Translations under genes and position numbers: made by a program
The notes under the pieces: generated by a model
The model's database searches: none
What the model saw: the letters and a program-made list of their open reading frames with translations, nothing else
What the model was told of the DNA's origin: nothing
Assembly (NCBI RefSeq): GCF_902460845.1
Contig: NZ_CABPVS010000003.1
Span: forward strand, 320,353-384,352
DNA from: Campylobacter concisus
Lineage (GTDB): Bacteria > Campylobacterota > Campylobacteria > Campylobacterales > Campylobacteraceae
DNA length: 64,000 nt
Direction: 5' to 3'
Shown: positions 17,635 to 28,162 of the stretch, in pieces
Numbering within the stretch: position 1 is the first letter of the stretch
Layout: the number at the start of each line of letters is the position of its first letter

Positions 17635-18489
17635 TTATAGATAAACTGGGATATTTGTGTGTTCTAAGAAAAATCTTGAAGTGCCACCAAGCACCATTTC
17701 CATAAGACCATTTTCACCATATCTGCTAGCAACGATTAGATCAGCATTTCTATCAATAGCCGCTTTCAAAAGTGCTTCACCAGGTATCATCGTAGTAGCA
17801 ATCACTTCAAAAGTGGCCGATATGCCATGAATTTTGAAGTACTCTTCAAGCTTTTTAAGATTTAGCTCAGCATTGTCGCCAAGACTTGCTTTTGAGGTAA
17901 TGCACTGAACCTTTTTTGCCTTTTTTAAAAGATCGATCGAGCCTGTTAATGCCCTTGAGCTTTGTGTCGTACCAGTCCAGCTAACAAGGATATTATCAGC
18001 TTTAAACTCACGCATTTTTCTAGGGATTACAATCGCATTTTTACCGCTTTTTAGAACAGCTGACTCAAATGTGCCAGTGATCTTTCCATCAAGTGGCACA
18101 GCAGCCACCACTAGATCGCAAAATTTACTTTCTTGCTCAACTATGGCGCTTCTTTTGCCACTGTGAATCGTAAAATTTGCAGTGCAAACATCTTCAATGA
18201 TTTCACTAGTTACTTTTATACCAAGCTCAGCACAAATTTTATTGAAAATTTTCTCATTCTCTTCATGCTCGACAGCTAGTTCAGATTTAGCTGATTTTAG
18301 AAATTCCTCAAAAAGCACTCCTCCACGAAGCGTCATTTTCATATTATAAACTACGCTTGGATCAAGCTGGCAAGTCATAATTTCCATATGTGTGTTAAAC
18401 CACTGAGCAACCTTTAGGGCACCATAAATTCTTGGCTCGATATCGTCTCCAGCTCCTATTGGAAAAAGCAACTTTTTATATTTCATCAT
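17635..18489 (-). CDS. Universal stress protein, tandem UspA domains
   Basis: A 284-residue protein with two Usp-like halves. The second half ends with the ATP-binding signature RYGENGLMEMVLGGTSRFF, close to the G-2x-G-9x-G(S/T) consensus, followed by a strand typical of the family (TNIPVYL). The first half ends similarly (SGKNAIVIP) but its glycine loop is less regular. Proteins of this kind accumulate in stress and bind ATP; the partner is unknown. It follows pnp by 14 nt on the same strand and ends at a terminator. Confidence 0.8.
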   Translation of the reverse strand: MMKYKKLLFPIGAGDDIEPRIYGALKVAQWFNTHMEIMTCQLDPSVVYNMKMTLRGGVLFEEFLKSAKSELAVEHEENEKIFNKICAELGIKVTSEIIEDVCTANFTIHSGKRSAIVEQESKFCDLVVAAVPLDGKITGTFESAVLKSGKNAIVIPRKMREFKADNILVSWTGTTQSSRALTGSIDLLKKAKKVQCITSKASLGDNAELNLKKLEEYFKIHGISATFEVIATTMIPGEALLKAAIDRNADLIVASRYGENGLMEMVLGGTSRFFLEHTNIPVYL

Positions 18490-18503
18490 CTGTCCTTTAA
18501 AAT

Positions 18504-20702
18504 TTATTCAACCAAAGAGAGCGAAATTTTATTTCCTTTTTGCTCGCTCACACATACTTTGACCTGATCGCCTACATTTAATGGAGTTTTTATCTTTGAG
18601 ATATGAAGCAAGCCATCAATGCCATCTTTTAGCTCAATAAACACACCAAAATCAACCACGCTCTTTACAGTTCCTACAAACTCATCACCGATATTAAAAT
18701 TTGGTTTTGAACGCTCTTTGTCGTGTTTAAACGGCTTTTTGCCAAATGAACGTCCATTGTCTTTTGAAGTGATAGAGATGATGTAATCTTTTGCGGCATC
18801 GACATTTTTCTTTGCTCCACCTGCGATTTTTACCTCGCCTTTTTCTCTATCAAGGTCGATTGAGACTTCAAATTTCTCAATGATCTCTTTTATGGTTTTT
18901 CCAGCTTGTCCGATGATGTCTACGATCTTGCTTGGATCGACACTAAATAGTTCAAGCTTTGGAAGCACATCTTCATTTATTTCTATATTTTTATCCGCTT
19001 CTGTCATCAAAGATAAGATATGCTCTCTACCACGTTTTGCTTGATAAAGCGCCTCTTTTAGCACTTCTAAACTAATGCCGCCAAGCTTAATATCCATCTG
19101 AAGTGCCGTGATACCATCGCTTGTGCCTGCTACTTTAAAGTCCATATCGCCGTCATGATCTTCAAGTCCCATGATATCTGTTAGCACTGCGTGTTTATCG
19201 CCTTCAAATATTAGTCCCATAGCGACACCTGCGACAAGTTTTAAAGTATTTACGCCAGCTGCCCTAAGTGCGAGCGAGCCACCGCAAACGCTAGCCATCG
19301 AGCTTGAGCCGTTGCTCTCTAAAATTTCTGAAACGACTCTTATTGTGTACGGTGATGCTAGATCAATGCTTGGCGCAAGGGCACGTTTGGCTAAATTTCC
19401 ATGTCCAAGCTCGCGTCTACCAGGAGCTTTTAGTGGGCTTGCCTCACCTACGCTAAAGCCTGGGAAGTTGTAGTTAAACATAAATTTCTCTACAAAAGGT
19501 ACTTTTTCAGTGAGGATGTCATACATTTGAGCGTCACTGTCAGTGCCAAGAGTAGTGACAACTAGGGCCTGCGTCTGTCCTCTTGTAAAGAGGCATGAGC
19601 CATGTGCATTTGGAAGCACATTTGTTTCGATACTAATAGGTCTAACCTCTTCAAGACCACGTCCATCAGCTCTTACGCCTTCATTTATTATCTGCTCTCT
19701 AACGATTTTCTTTTTATATTTGCCAAGGACATTTGTGATGACAGCCTCATCCCAGCCCTCTTTTTGAGCGACCTCATCGCTTGAAATTTGTTTTGCGATC
19801 TTGCTAAGCTCGCTCGCTCGCTCGCTTTTTGCCATTTGATTGATAGCATTTTTGACTTCAGCTTTATAAAATTTATCAATGTAAATAGCGATATTTTCAT
19901 TTTCTATCTCAGGTTTTAGCTCAAGCGCAGCGTCCTCTTTTTTATGCTCTTTGAAAGCTTCTTCGTAAGCGCTGCTAGCTCTTAGTATCGCCTTACCAGC
20001 AAAATCAATCGCTTCAACCATCATATCTTCGCTAAATTCATTCATTAGCTGTTTTTGAGCCATGCTGTCACTTAAGCTCGGATCTATTATCGGCTCAATC
20101 GCAACCATTGGGATAAGCTGCGTAGTTTGCTGAGGTAAGCTTCTCATCTCGATCATCAAAAGCTCATCTTTTGTGCCAGCCACGTATAGATCTATCGCAC
20201 TTTGTTTTAGTTCAGAGTTGCTTGGGTTGATCACAAATTTTTCATCTATATAACCAACTCTAACGCCACAAACTGGGCGATTTACAGGGATGTCGCTAAG
20301 ATATAGTGCAACTGAGGCTGCATTTAGACTTACAACTTGTAAATCAACCTCAGGATCGGCTGAAAGTACCATTACAACTATTTGAGTTGGATATGCGTAA
20401 CCTTTTGGAAAGAGCGGTCTAAGAGATCTATCGATGATGCGAGCTGTTAGCGTTTCAAAGTCGCCTGGCTTTGTCTCGCGCTTAACGTAACCACCTGGAA
20501 TTTTACCAGCGGCGTAAGCTTTTTCGATGTACTGCACCGTTAGAGGTAAAAAATCCTCCTCAACTTGTGTGTCCTCTCTTGCAACAGTTGCTAAAACTAC
20601 GGTATTTTTCACCCTTAAAAGTACCGCTCCGCTAGCTTGTTTTGCTACTTTATTAAGGTCAAAAATTTCAACCTGATTATTGACTTCTATACTATATTGC
20701 AT
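18504..20702 (-). CDS. pnp: Polyribonucleotide nucleotidyltransferase (PNPase)
   Basis: Phosphorolytic 3'-5' exoribonuclease. Two RNase PH domains are visible (the first with [17 protein letters not shown], the second with [17 protein letters not shown] and [15 protein letters not shown]), then a KH domain ([14 protein letters not shown]) and a C-terminal S1 domain ([15 protein letters not shown]). At 732 residues it is full length. The start at 20702 has AAGGAG upstream and lies 11 nt inside the previous gene. Confidence 0.95.
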   Translation of the reverse strand: MQYSIEVNNQVEIFDLNKVAKQASGAVLLRVKNTVVLATVAREDTQVEEDFLPLTVQYIEKAYAAGKIPGGYVKRETKPGDFETLTARIIDRSLRPLFPKGYAYPTQIVVMVLSADPEVDLQVVSLNAASVALYLSDIPVNRPVCGVRVGYIDEKFVINPSNSELKQSAIDLYVAGTKDELLMIEMRSLPQQTTQLIPMVAIEPIIDPSLSDSMAQKQLMNEFSEDMMVEAIDFAGKAILRASSAYEEAFKEHKKEDAALELKPEIENENIAIYIDKFYKAEVKNAINQMAKSERASELSKIAKQISSDEVAQKEGWDEAVITNVLGKYKKKIVREQIINEGVRADGRGLEEVRPISIETNVLPNAHGSCLFTRGQTQALVVTTLGTDSDAQMYDILTEKVPFVEKFMFNYNFPGFSVGEASPLKAPGRRELGHGNLAKRALAPSIDLASPYTIRVVSEILESNGSSSMASVCGGSLALRAAGVNTLKLVAGVAMGLIFEGDKHAVLTDIMGLEDHDGDMDFKVAGTSDGITALQMDIKLGGISLEVLKEALYQAKRGREHILSLMTEADKNIEINEDVLPKLELFSVDPSKIVDIIGQAGKTIKEIIEKFEVSIDLDREKGEVKIAGGAKKNVDAAKDYIISITSKDNGRSFGKKPFKHDKERSKPNFNIGDEFVGTVKSVVDFGVFIELKDGIDGLLHISKIKTPLNVGDQVKVCVSEQKGNKISLSLVE

Positions 20703-21390
20703 TATTTTTATCTCCTTGTTGTTTTTGTAACGGTAAATAATAAGGGCTCTCTTCTAATATTGACATGATACGCTCACTCGTAGCTTCGATCTTTTTCTCG
20801 TAATACGAATCCACATCGATAAAATCAACGATCTTATTTATCGTGTAAATTTCATCGACCATATCATTTAAATTTGTAAAGACATCAGTAGCAATCACTG
20901 GCGTTGCGTATGAGATGGATTTTACCTTCACATCAAGCAACGTCTTTATGCAAATGAGTGCCGTCATACCAGTCTCGCACCCCTCATCGATTAGTAAAAT
21001 ATTTTTATCTTTTAGCTCTCCTATCAAATTTCCTTTTCGGTATTTATAAACGTTTTTTAAAATTTTTTCTTCATATTTTCTATGCGCTTCGCCGTAAATA
21101 TAGTCATAGCTTATATTAAAAGCTTTTATAAGCTTATCATTTAATACTATATCTTCTGTCTCACTAACTATTGCAACGTCGCATTCGCTATTATTTGGCG
21201 CAGGTATTGGCTCGCTAAAGAGCATCTCGTAGCTTAAATTTAAACTTTTACAAACTGCATCTGTGAGTATAACTGACTCAAGCGACATACAAACAACTAT
21301 CGTCTTTTTATCTACGAGCTCTTTTTTTGGCAAAATTTCAATTAGCTTGCTAGCTGCTTCTAATTGATCCTTAAATTTAGCCGTTATCAT
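20692..21390 (-). CDS. Phosphoribosyltransferase-like protein
   Basis: Type I PRTase fold suggested by the PRPP-loop phrase [15 protein letters not shown] (usual form: VLLVDDGxxTGxT) and by the [14 protein letters not shown] flap-like region. The 232 residues and lack of further motifs do not identify the substrate. It begins directly at the lptD stop (adjacent codons) and overlaps pnp by 11 nt, placing it in the run RDD-lptD-PRTase-pnp-usp. It may be a purine salvage or regulatory PRTase; not recognised more closely. Confidence 0.7.
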   Translation of the reverse strand: MITAKFKDQLEAASKLIEILPKKELVDKKTIVVCMSLESVILTDAVCKSLNLSYEMLFSEPIPAPNNSECDVAIVSETEDIVLNDKLIKAFNISYDYIYGEAHRKYEEKILKNVYKYRKGNLIGELKDKNILLIDEGCETGMTALICIKTLLDVKVKSISYATPVIATDVFTNLNDMVDEIYTINKIVDFIDVDSYYEKKIEATSERIMSILEESPYYLPLQKQQGDKNNAI

Positions 21391-23550
21391 TTAGTTGGCA
21401 CTCGATTTTGTACTGCTTTGTGAAAAGTCATAGTGCAAACCGCCCATTGGATAGAAATTTATCGTGAAATAAATACCATTTTTTCTAGTTGATGCTGAAC
21501 CGTTTATTGTTGTTGTTGGCTCGACATCTTGTTGATAAATTATCCCGTAATTCCAGCATTTTCTTTGATGAAGCACGCCAACTCTCCAGCTTTTTGTGTA
21601 GCTTCGCTCAATATCATATTGCCAGCCGCCAATAAGACTATACTGATGAGGTAATTTTACTCCAAGACCACTTGTAAAATAGCTATCTTTTGTCGCACTA
21701 TTTTTTATTTTGCTATCATTTTTCTTCATAGTATGAAGCATATTTAGCCAAAATAGATCATTTGTGTATGAAAATCCGCTTTGTACCTTTTTTAGCTCTT
21801 TGCTCTTGTGCGAATATTCAAGCTTATTATAAAGGTTTAAATTTTCAAATGGATATAGATAGATAGAATTTTTTAAATTCGAATATTCATCTTCTTTTGT
21901 GTAATATCCTTGAGAAATACTATGTTTTATAATCTTTCTACCATTAGAGTTAAAGAAATACTGAGTCAAATAACCAGAAATTTCTTCCTTACTCTGCTCT
22001 TGAGTCAAGAAATTTTCATATTCATTTAGATTTTTATCATAGATAAACTCATCATCCAAATTTCCTTTTCTATAGCCTGGCAGTAGGTATTCGGCCCCAA
22101 AATTTAGAGTGTGATAAAAGCTTTCATACGCTTTTGCAAGGTCAGTGTGAAGGGCAAATTTATGGTAATTATTTACAAAATTTGTATGCTTATCTTCTCT
22201 TTTATCATCAAATGAATTTATCTTATTCTCGTAATTTATTCTTGAAGCGTATAGATACTCATAAAATGAAAATGTTAAGCTATCATCAAGCAGTGGCACA
22301 TGCACTGAAGCTGGAAGTGTAAATTCATACTGAGTCGCTCTAACGCCTATCTTTCTATCATATCTATGTGACTGAATATCAAGCGAGTATAAGATATTTG
22401 GCAAGACAATATCATCAGTAAATTTATGATACTGAAGCGATGGAAGCTCTTGAAGAGTGTCTTTGTTCTCATTTTTTGAGCCAATCTTTTCAGTATCTAT
22501 ATAGTATTTTGCATAAGTACCAAAATAATGATCGTCATTTGCGATGAAGTAGTTAAATTTAGAAGTTACAAGCGAATCATAATCATCATCCCTGCCCTTT
22601 AAATTTAAATAATCTATATCATTTAGCTTCGTTGCGTCTATCCAAATTCCCTCTTGTAAATCTGCTTCACTAAGGTATCTTATAAGCTTATCTCTTTCGT
22701 ATTTTAGTCCGATACCTTTATGTGTTTTATTCTTTAGTTCAGCCTTATTTGAAGTCTCTCCTTTTTGCTTGGCTCGGTAGCTGCTTTTATCAGCAAATGA
22801 ACCAAAGCTGATTTCGCCCCTTGAATCAGGCGACTCAGTAAATCTAAACGCACCATAAATTCCAGCACCCCTGTTTGTTCTGATCTGCGGATCAAGCTCA
22901 AAGTCCCACTCATTATAAGGTGCAAAATAAATCGGCTGCTTGTAATAAAAACCTTCAGATTTTCCGTATCCAAGCTCAGGCGGCAAAAGACCTGTTCTTC
23001 TTGTAGTATCTGTTGAAAAACCAAAATATGGCAAGTAAAAAACTGGTACATTGGCTATACGAAAGACTGGATTAAAAAGATGTAAAAATTTGCTTTGTTT
23101 ATTTAGCATAGCTGAGCTTGAGGTGATGCTCCAGTCAGGATCTTGGACATTACAGCTTGAAACCATCGCTTTTTTTACTCTATAGTACTCACTGTCAGAG
23201 CTGCTCTCATCGCTTCTCATCCATACTTCCATGTCTTTATTCATCATAAAAAGCGATTCAAAAGCAGTATCATTATTTTTTAAATTTAGCTTTGCATAAT
23301 TTGAGCGAGAGACTTCGCTCTTGCCCTTCATCATGTTGACGTTACCAAATAGCTCGATAACCGAATTATTTTGATCATACACAGCACAATCAGCCGTTAC
23401 AAGATAATCTTGTGAATATACAACGACGTTTTTATTTGCCGTTACGATGCCTTTATCTTGCTTTACATCATCGGCCAAAAGCTGCACATCTTGCACAGCT
23501 GCACTTAGATTTAAAATACAAACCGGAACTAAAAATAAAATTTTACGCAT
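21391..23550 (-). CDS. lptD: LPS assembly outer membrane protein LptD
   Basis: Outer membrane beta-barrel that inserts lipopolysaccharide at the cell surface. There is a signal peptide ([16 protein letters not shown]), an OstA-like N-terminal jellyroll (about 20-170: VQLLADDVKQDKGIVTANKNVVVYS), and a long barrel full of aromatic alternation with the conserved patch PVFYLPYFGFSTD. At 719 residues it is typical of epsilonproteobacteria. It overlaps the RDD gene by 8 nt. A cysteine in the N-terminal domain (VTADCAVYDQ) and another near SSCNVQD are the visible candidates for the LptD disulfides. Confidence 0.88.
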   Translation of the reverse strand: MRKILFLVPVCILNLSAAVQDVQLLADDVKQDKGIVTANKNVVVYSQDYLVTADCAVYDQNNSVIELFGNVNMMKGKSEVSRSNYAKLNLKNNDTAFESLFMMNKDMEVWMRSDESSSDSEYYRVKKAMVSSCNVQDPDWSITSSSAMLNKQSKFLHLFNPVFRIANVPVFYLPYFGFSTDTTRRTGLLPPELGYGKSEGFYYKQPIYFAPYNEWDFELDPQIRTNRGAGIYGAFRFTESPDSRGEISFGSFADKSSYRAKQKGETSNKAELKNKTHKGIGLKYERDKLIRYLSEADLQEGIWIDATKLNDIDYLNLKGRDDDYDSLVTSKFNYFIANDDHYFGTYAKYYIDTEKIGSKNENKDTLQELPSLQYHKFTDDIVLPNILYSLDIQSHRYDRKIGVRATQYEFTLPASVHVPLLDDSLTFSFYEYLYASRINYENKINSFDDKREDKHTNFVNNYHKFALHTDLAKAYESFYHTLNFGAEYLLPGYRKGNLDDEFIYDKNLNEYENFLTQEQSKEEISGYLTQYFFNSNGRKIIKHSISQGYYTKEDEYSNLKNSIYLYPFENLNLYNKLEYSHKSKELKKVQSGFSYTNDLFWLNMLHTMKKNDSKIKNSATKDSYFTSGLGVKLPHQYSLIGGWQYDIERSYTKSWRVGVLHQRKCWNYGIIYQQDVEPTTTINGSASTRKNGIYFTINFYPMGGLHYDFSQSSTKSSAN

Positions 23551-23992
23551 TTATCACCACTGTTTTTGCTATTTTGTCTTGCCAAGTTTGCCTAGCTGGA
23601 TTTGCAAATGCCCATGCAAAACCAAGATAAAAACAAGCTTCACTAACCAACCTAAAAATCGCTCTTACCAAGCTTGAAATAAAATTTGGTCTATCTAAAA
23701 TTTCTACATTAATGCACATCGTCTTTGTTAGCATTTGTCCAAGACTCGCACCATAATACCAAACAAAAAATACATGATAAATAATCTTTAGTGCGACTAT
23801 TTGCCAAAAGAAATTTAAGGTCAAATTTCTGGCTTCATCATAGCTCATAACCGACAAAAAAGCATCCCAGTAAATGATCAAAAACAAAGAAGAAACAATA
23901 CATTCATCAATTGAGTAAGCTAGCACTCTTTTTGAAAATGGCGCTAGCGAAATTTCTTCTTTTTCAAGTTTTTCAACTATCTGCATACTCAT
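23543..23992 (-). CDS. RDD-family membrane protein
   Basis: A small inner-membrane protein of 149 residues with the RDD start ([18 protein letters not shown] and two acidic residues in the first helix) and three hydrophobic helices, ending with [16 protein letters not shown], the usual RDD core. The function of the family is not settled; some members are Na+/H+ antiporters. It overlaps purD by 4 nt and lptD by 8 nt, so it lies inside an operon. Confidence 0.75.
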   Translation of the reverse strand: MSMQIVEKLEKEEISLAPFSKRVLAYSIDECIVSSLFLIIYWDAFLSVMSYDEARNLTLNFFWQIVALKIIYHVFFVWYYGASLGQMLTKTMCINVEILDRPNFISSLVRAIFRLVSEACFYLGFAWAFANPARQTWQDKIAKTVVINA

Positions 23993-25233
23993 TTTAATGC
24001 CTGCCAGGCAATATCTTTTCTATAATGTGCTCCATCAAATTTTACATTTTCGCAAAGCTCATAAGCTCTATCACGTGCCTCTTTTATACTCTTCGCAGTG
24101 GCCACGCAGACTAATACTCTGCCACCATCTGCATAAATTTCTCCATCTTGCTCACTAACACCAGCATAAGCGATGTGAGCATTTTTTACATCATTTAAAA
24201 CTGAAATTTTAGCTTTTGGGCTGCTTTTATACGGATAGTCCTTACTAGCCATCACAACGCCAACTGCAAATTCATCTTTTAAGCTAATAGGCTTTAGCTC
24301 GCCCTTTGCAGCATTTAGTAAAATTTCGCTTAATTTTCCGTCAATTAACGGCATCAAGACCTCGCACTCAGGATCGCCAAATCTGACGTTAAACTCAAGT
24401 ACATAAGGCTCATTTTTCACGATCATCAGTCCCACAAAAAGTACTCCACAAAATGGACTACCCTCGTTTTTCATCCCTTTTAAAGTTGGCTTTACAACCT
24501 CTTCTTCGACCCTTTTTATCAGCTCTTTTGAAGCAAGCGGACTTGGAGCATAAGCACCCATGCCACCAGTATTTGGACCTTCGTCGTTATCTAGCAAGCG
24601 TTTGTGGTCTTGTGCCACTGGCAAACTTACAAAATTTTCGCCGTCACAAATAGCAAAAAAGCTGAGCTCAAAGCCGTCCAAAAACTCTTCAACAACAACA
24701 AATTTACCAGCCTCGCCAAAGCTAGCTCCACTTAGCATGTCGCTAACTGCCTCTTTGGCCTCCTCTTTAGAGTTTGCGATTATAACGCCTTTTCCAGCAC
24801 AAAGACCATCTGCCTTTACGACCATCGGCGCGCTTAAGGTATCAATAAATTTAAATGCCTTTTCTTTATCATCTGTGTTTAAATATCTTGCGGTTTTTAT
24901 GTTATTTCTAGCCAAAAAGTCCTTCATATAGGCTTTGCTAGCTTCAAGTCTAGCAGCTGCTTTGCTTGGTCCAAAGATGAGCAAACCCTCTTTTTTAAAG
25001 ATATCCACTACGCCTTCACTAAGCGGCGCTTCAGGTCCTACGATAGTTAGCTCGATACTATTTTTTTTAGCAAAATTTGCAAGTTCATAAAAGTCTTTTA
25101 TGTTTAAATTCTCACCAAGGCGTGAGATCGCACCATTTCCTGGCGCAAAGTATAAATTTATATTTTTTTCGTTTTTTAGTTTTAGAGCAATGGCGTATTC
25201 GCGGCCGCCACTTCCTATTATGAGAATATTCAT
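23989..25233 (-). CDS. purD: Phosphoribosylamine-glycine ligase PurD
   Basis: Second step of de novo purine synthesis (GAR synthetase), an ATP-grasp enzyme. The N-terminal motif [14 protein letters not shown], the ATP-grasp loop [38 protein letters not shown] and [16 protein letters not shown] are all present. Its 414 residues are normal. The start has CGGAGATGAA upstream, just after the poly-U end of the 6S RNA gene, so purD may be read through from it. Confidence 0.94.
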   Translation of the reverse strand: MNILIIGSGGREYAIALKLKNEKNINLYFAPGNGAISRLGENLNIKDFYELANFAKKNSIELTIVGPEAPLSEGVVDIFKKEGLLIFGPSKAAARLEASKAYMKDFLARNNIKTARYLNTDDKEKAFKFIDTLSAPMVVKADGLCAGKGVIIANSKEEAKEAVSDMLSGASFGEAGKFVVVEEFLDGFELSFFAICDGENFVSLPVAQDHKRLLDNDEGPNTGGMGAYAPSPLASKELIKRVEEEVVKPTLKGMKNEGSPFCGVLFVGLMIVKNEPYVLEFNVRFGDPECEVLMPLIDGKLSEILLNAAKGELKPISLKDEFAVGVVMASKDYPYKSSPKAKISVLNDVKNAHIAYAGVSEQDGEIYADGGRVLVCVATAKSIKEARDRAYELCENVKFDGAHYRKDIAWQALK

Positions 25234-25250
25234 TTCATCTCCGTAAATTT

Positions 25251-25443
25251 AAAAAACCCGAGTGGGCGTCGCATAGAAGAGTGGCCCATAAACAAAGCCA
25301 ATCTTGCAAATAGATGGATACCAAACGGTTGCAACTTCTCGCCTTTTCAGACTCAAACGAAGCCACATCACAAGGCACCCATACCTTTTCGCTAACAAAA
25401 AAGTGTTGGACCCCGTAAAATGCTGACTCGCTTCACTCAGGCA
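25251..25443 (-). ncRNA. ssrS: 6S RNA (regulator of RNA polymerase)
   Basis: The minus strand between hemD and purD can make a ~190 nt transcript closed by pairing its ends: GCCUGAGUG (25442-25434) with CACUCGGGU (25264-25256), nine pairs including two G-U. The stem is followed by UUUUUU. The interior is a long imperfect hairpin, as in 6S RNA, which mimics an open promoter and binds sigma-70 polymerase. A TATAAT box sits seven bases before the proposed 5' end. 6S genes often sit upstream of folate or purine genes, and purD follows here. Identification is by structure and context, not by sequence search. Confidence 0.72.
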
Positions 25444-25448
25444 ATAAA

Positions 25449-25454
25449 ATTATA
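25449..25454 (-). promoter_or_regulatory. -10 box of the 6S RNA promoter
   Basis: Perfect TATAAT on the minus strand, seven bases before the first paired base of the 6S RNA closing stem (about 25442). The position agrees with transcription starting at that G. Confidence 0.6.
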
Positions 25455-25466
25455 TAAATTCTTTGC

Positions 25467-26105
25467 TTAAAGTAATGTTTTGGCAAGCGCGATACAGGCG
25501 TTTATATCTTGACTTTGGCTTACTATTGGCTCGGTAAATTTTAGCTCTTTTGCAGTTACCTTTCCAATGCTTACCACTTGATAACTCTCATCCCAGCCAA
25601 AATTACTAAGAAAATTTTTGACATTTAGCGGAGAAGCGAAGATCAAGATACTATTTTTTGGTGGTTTTAGCTCCATTTTGTAAGGATTTAAGACATTTTC
25701 ATAGGCAACGATCGCTTTTATGTTTACGCCGCCATCTTGCAAAATTTCTAAGAAATTTGAAGCACTATCTTTACCTTTTAGATAAATAACCTTTTTACCT
25801 TTTAAAAGTGGCAAAATTTCTCTTGCAAAGTCATCTCCGTGAGCATTCTTTCCGGTATAAATTTCACTAAATCCAAACTCTCTTGCGGCTACCGCACAAC
25901 TATTTGCGATGGCAAAAACTGGCAAATTTATAGCTTTTATATTGTTAAATTTTAATGCATTAAAAGCATTTTTAGAAGTAGCTACCAGCACGTCATAGTC
26001 ACTTAAATTTAATTCAAATTTTAAAAACTCTATCTTGCTAACGCTTAAATTTACAACGCTCTCATCAGCCGTTTTTGTATTTGAAATAAGATAAATTTTA
26101 CGCAA
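25467..26105 (-). CDS. hemD: Uroporphyrinogen-III synthase HemD
   Basis: Cyclises hydroxymethylbilane to uroporphyrinogen III in haem synthesis. The family is poorly conserved, but the pattern fits: VLVATSKNAFNAL near residue 40, VFAIANSCAVAAREFGF (usual VGxxTAxAxxxxG), VIYLKGKDSASNFLEIL, VAYENVLNP and VSIGKVTAKEL. At 212 residues it is normal. It overlaps the 3' end of the MFS gene upstream by 8 nt and ends 24 nt before the 6S RNA gene on the same strand. Confidence 0.78.
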   Translation of the reverse strand: MRKIYLISNTKTADESVVNLSVSKIEFLKFELNLSDYDVLVATSKNAFNALKFNNIKAINLPVFAIANSCAVAAREFGFSEIYTGKNAHGDDFAREILPLLKGKKVIYLKGKDSASNFLEILQDGGVNIKAIVAYENVLNPYKMELKPPKNSILIFASPLNVKNFLSNFGWDESYQVVSIGKVTAKELKFTEPIVSQSQDINACIALAKTLL

Positions 26106-27258
26106 CTCTTTTTAACCTAAAAAATGATATCAAAGCAAGTAATGTGCAAGCTAAAATAACAATAGAAGTCGAATAAAATATATCACCAAGCCCAACTAGC
26201 GGAGAGACGACTCCACCTAAGAAAAATGGGCAAAATCCAAGTATCGCTGAGGCTGATCCTGCGTATTCTCTACCTTCGTTCATAGCTAGCGATGAAGCAG
26301 TTGGCAAGACAAATCCTGTAAAAAGAAGCAATAAGAAAAATGCGATAATGACGCCGATCACTTCAATTTTAGAGCAAAGCATGAAAGCAATAAAAATGCT
26401 AGCAAACAAGGTGCCAAAAAGCCCGGTTTTTAGTGCTTTTCGCTCATTTAAAAGACTAGCAAGCCTTGCTCCTATAACAAGTCCTAAACCATTTGAAGCA
26501 AAGCAAAAGCTATAACTTACTGGACTTAAAGAATAAAATTCTTGAAAGATGAACGAAGATGACGCTATATAGGCAAACATCGCACCCATCGCAAATGTCT
26601 GAATGCTTACGAAAAGCATAAATTTTTTCTTTCTTAAAATTTTGCCAAAAACACTATAAGTCACTAGCAAAGGCATTTTTAAGCGATTTGACTGACTTAA
26701 GCTCTCTTTGAAATAAAAATTTGCGATAAAAAGCAAGATACCAATGATAGTAAGTGCCATAAAAATGCCACGCCAGTCGGTAAATTTAAGCAATAAACTA
26801 CCGCCAATTGGCGAGAGTATCGGAGCAAGGCCATTTACAACCATCATAATACTAAAAAATTTAGTCATTTCATGGCCCTTATAAAGGTCGCTCACAACGG
26901 CTCTTGAGATGACTAAGCTGCCGGCACTTGCAAGCCCTTGAATAATTCTCATAAAGATAAAAAACTGGATATTTTGCGAGAAAAATATAAAAATAGTGCT
27001 TATCGTATAGACGATGAGCGAGATGGTAAGGGGCAGTTTTCGGCCAAATTTATCACTTATTGGGCCAACTATTAGCTGACCTATGGCTAAGCCTGCCATT
27101 GATGTCGTGATCGTTAATTGCGTAGCTGTAACACTTGTTTTAAACCACTCGGTAATAGCCGGAAGTGCTGGCAAATAAAGATCTGTAACAAATGGTCCAA
27201 AGGCAGAGAGAGCGCCTAAAAATAGCAATAAAAATAGCTTGGAATTTTCTTTTTTCAT
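26098..27258 (-). CDS. Bcr/CflA-type multidrug efflux MFS transporter
   Basis: A 386-residue, 12-helix major facilitator. N-terminal DLYLPALPAITEWF and motif A-like GQLIVGPISDKFGRKLPL are characteristic of the Bcr/CflA drug:H+ antiporter group, as is RIIQGLASAGSLVISRAVVSDLY (motif C region). The substrate is unknown; members export bicyclomycin, chloramphenicol or sulfonamides. A TATAAT at 27286-27281 heads the gene, which is the first of an MFS-hemD pair. Confidence 0.82.
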   Translation of the reverse strand: MKKENSKLFLLLFLGALSAFGPFVTDLYLPALPAITEWFKTSVTATQLTITTSMAGLAIGQLIVGPISDKFGRKLPLTISLIVYTISTIFIFFSQNIQFFIFMRIIQGLASAGSLVISRAVVSDLYKGHEMTKFFSIMMVVNGLAPILSPIGGSLLLKFTDWRGIFMALTIIGILLFIANFYFKESLSQSNRLKMPLLVTYSVFGKILRKKKFMLFVSIQTFAMGAMFAYIASSSFIFQEFYSLSPVSYSFCFASNGLGLVIGARLASLLNERKALKTGLFGTLFASIFIAFMLCSKIEVIGVIIAFFLLLLFTGFVLPTASSLAMNEGREYAGSASAILGFCPFFLGGVVSPLVGLGDIFYSTSIVILACTLLALISFFRLKRVA

Positions 27259-27280
27259 AGTTTTTTCTTTTTTTGGAGCG

Positions 27281-27286
27281 ATTATA
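27281..27286 (-). promoter_or_regulatory. -10 box upstream of the MFS gene
   Basis: TATAAT on the minus strand 23 nt before the ATG of the MFS gene, in an otherwise AT-rich leader. No strong -35 is visible, which is common for Campylobacter sigma-70 promoters. Confidence 0.45.
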
Positions 27287-27339
27287 TTATGGTTTTACTT
27301 TTTGCTTTATTAAGTATAAATTTACTATTGTTATTATAG

Positions 27340-27364
27340 AGAAAAAGCCCTAAAAATAGGGCTT
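27340..27364 (-). terminator. Intrinsic terminator after the cupin gene
   Basis: On the minus strand, AAGCCCTA - TTTT - TAGGGCTT is a perfect 8 bp stem (27364-27345) followed by TTTCTCT, starting four bases after the cupin stop codon. On the plus strand the stem is not followed by a U run. Confidence 0.8.
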
Positions 27365-27368
27365 AGTA

Positions 27369-28013
27369 TTACATTTTGTCTTTAGTGACGATTAAGAGCA
27401 TTTTAAATTTATCTTTTATCTTTAATCCGTGTGGTATTTTGCCTGGTAACACGATGGTATCGCCTTTTTTGATATCAAAATGTTCATCACCAATAGTTAG
27501 CTTCATCTCACCATCAAGTGCGATAAGTAGTGCATCGCCTGGAGCTGCGTGAGTTGAAAGCTCTTGGTCTGTGTCAAAACTAAGTAATGACATTGAGCCG
27601 TTTTCGTTCTTTACGAGCGTTTTGCTCACGATTTTGCCTTTTTCGTATTCCACTGCATCAACTAAGCTAAAAATAGCTGCCTTAGGTAAATGATCTATCA
27701 CTAAATCCTCCTTAAAATCAATTGAAATATATTTCGTTGGTTCGTTAAAAACTAGCTTGCGCCACACTTTTTTCTCTATCAGGCAAGCTTGCTCATTGCC
27801 TATATGTATCTGCTTTTCGCCGTAGTATAGGCTAGCACCGCCTTCTACAACCCATGCGAGGCTATCGCAAAACAGCATCTCATGATCTAGCTCCTCGCCC
27901 GTATCAAAAGCAAATACATCGATATGAGCATTCTCGCAATCAAAAATTCTCTTGCTAACGACACTTTTCGCGACGACTTTCGTGTCGGCGTTTAGATTGT
28001 AAATTTTACTCAT
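27369..28013 (-). CDS. Double-cupin domain protein
   Basis: A soluble 214-residue protein with two cupin barrels. The second has the usual cupin phrase GDTIVLPGKIPHGLKI near the C terminus and GDALLIALDGEMKLTIG before it; the first has SLAWVVEGGASLYYG. Metal ligands are incomplete in the first barrel (no clear HxH), so one barrel may be structural. The open frame begins at 28031, but ATG 28013 has AAAGGATATAAA directly before it and is preferred. It is a single transcript with its own -10 and terminator. Function unknown. Confidence 0.7.
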   Translation of the reverse strand: MSKIYNLNADTKVVAKSVVSKRIFDCENAHIDVFAFDTGEELDHEMLFCDSLAWVVEGGASLYYGEKQIHIGNEQACLIEKKVWRKLVFNEPTKYISIDFKEDLVIDHLPKAAIFSLVDAVEYEKGKIVSKTLVKNENGSMSLLSFDTDQELSTHAAPGDALLIALDGEMKLTIGDEHFDIKKGDTIVLPGKIPHGLKIKDKFKMLLIVTKDKM

Positions 28014-28032
28014 TTTATATCCTTTTTGCAAA

Positions 28033-28038
28033 ATTATA
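28033..28038 (-). promoter_or_regulatory. -10 box of the cupin gene
   Basis: TATAAT on the minus strand, 20 nt before the preferred ATG; the transcript leader would be very short but still include the AAAGGA ribosome site. Confidence 0.45.
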
Positions 28039-28162
28039 AAAGGTTAAGAGCCAAATTTCATTGACCAATGTTAATAAAAAGAGAAAAAATATCCTAATTA
28101 AAACTAATGCATATAAGGAAGTTCCCTTTATAGAAAAATTCCATAAAATGGATTTGGTGCCC

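Noticed and set aside
19171-19473. Antisense frames within pnp (also 19543-19784)
   Set aside because: Shadows of a highly biased coding strand; no motif or ribosome site.
22734-23051. Second minus-strand frame inside lptD
   Set aside because: Out of frame with an intact lptD and without family features.
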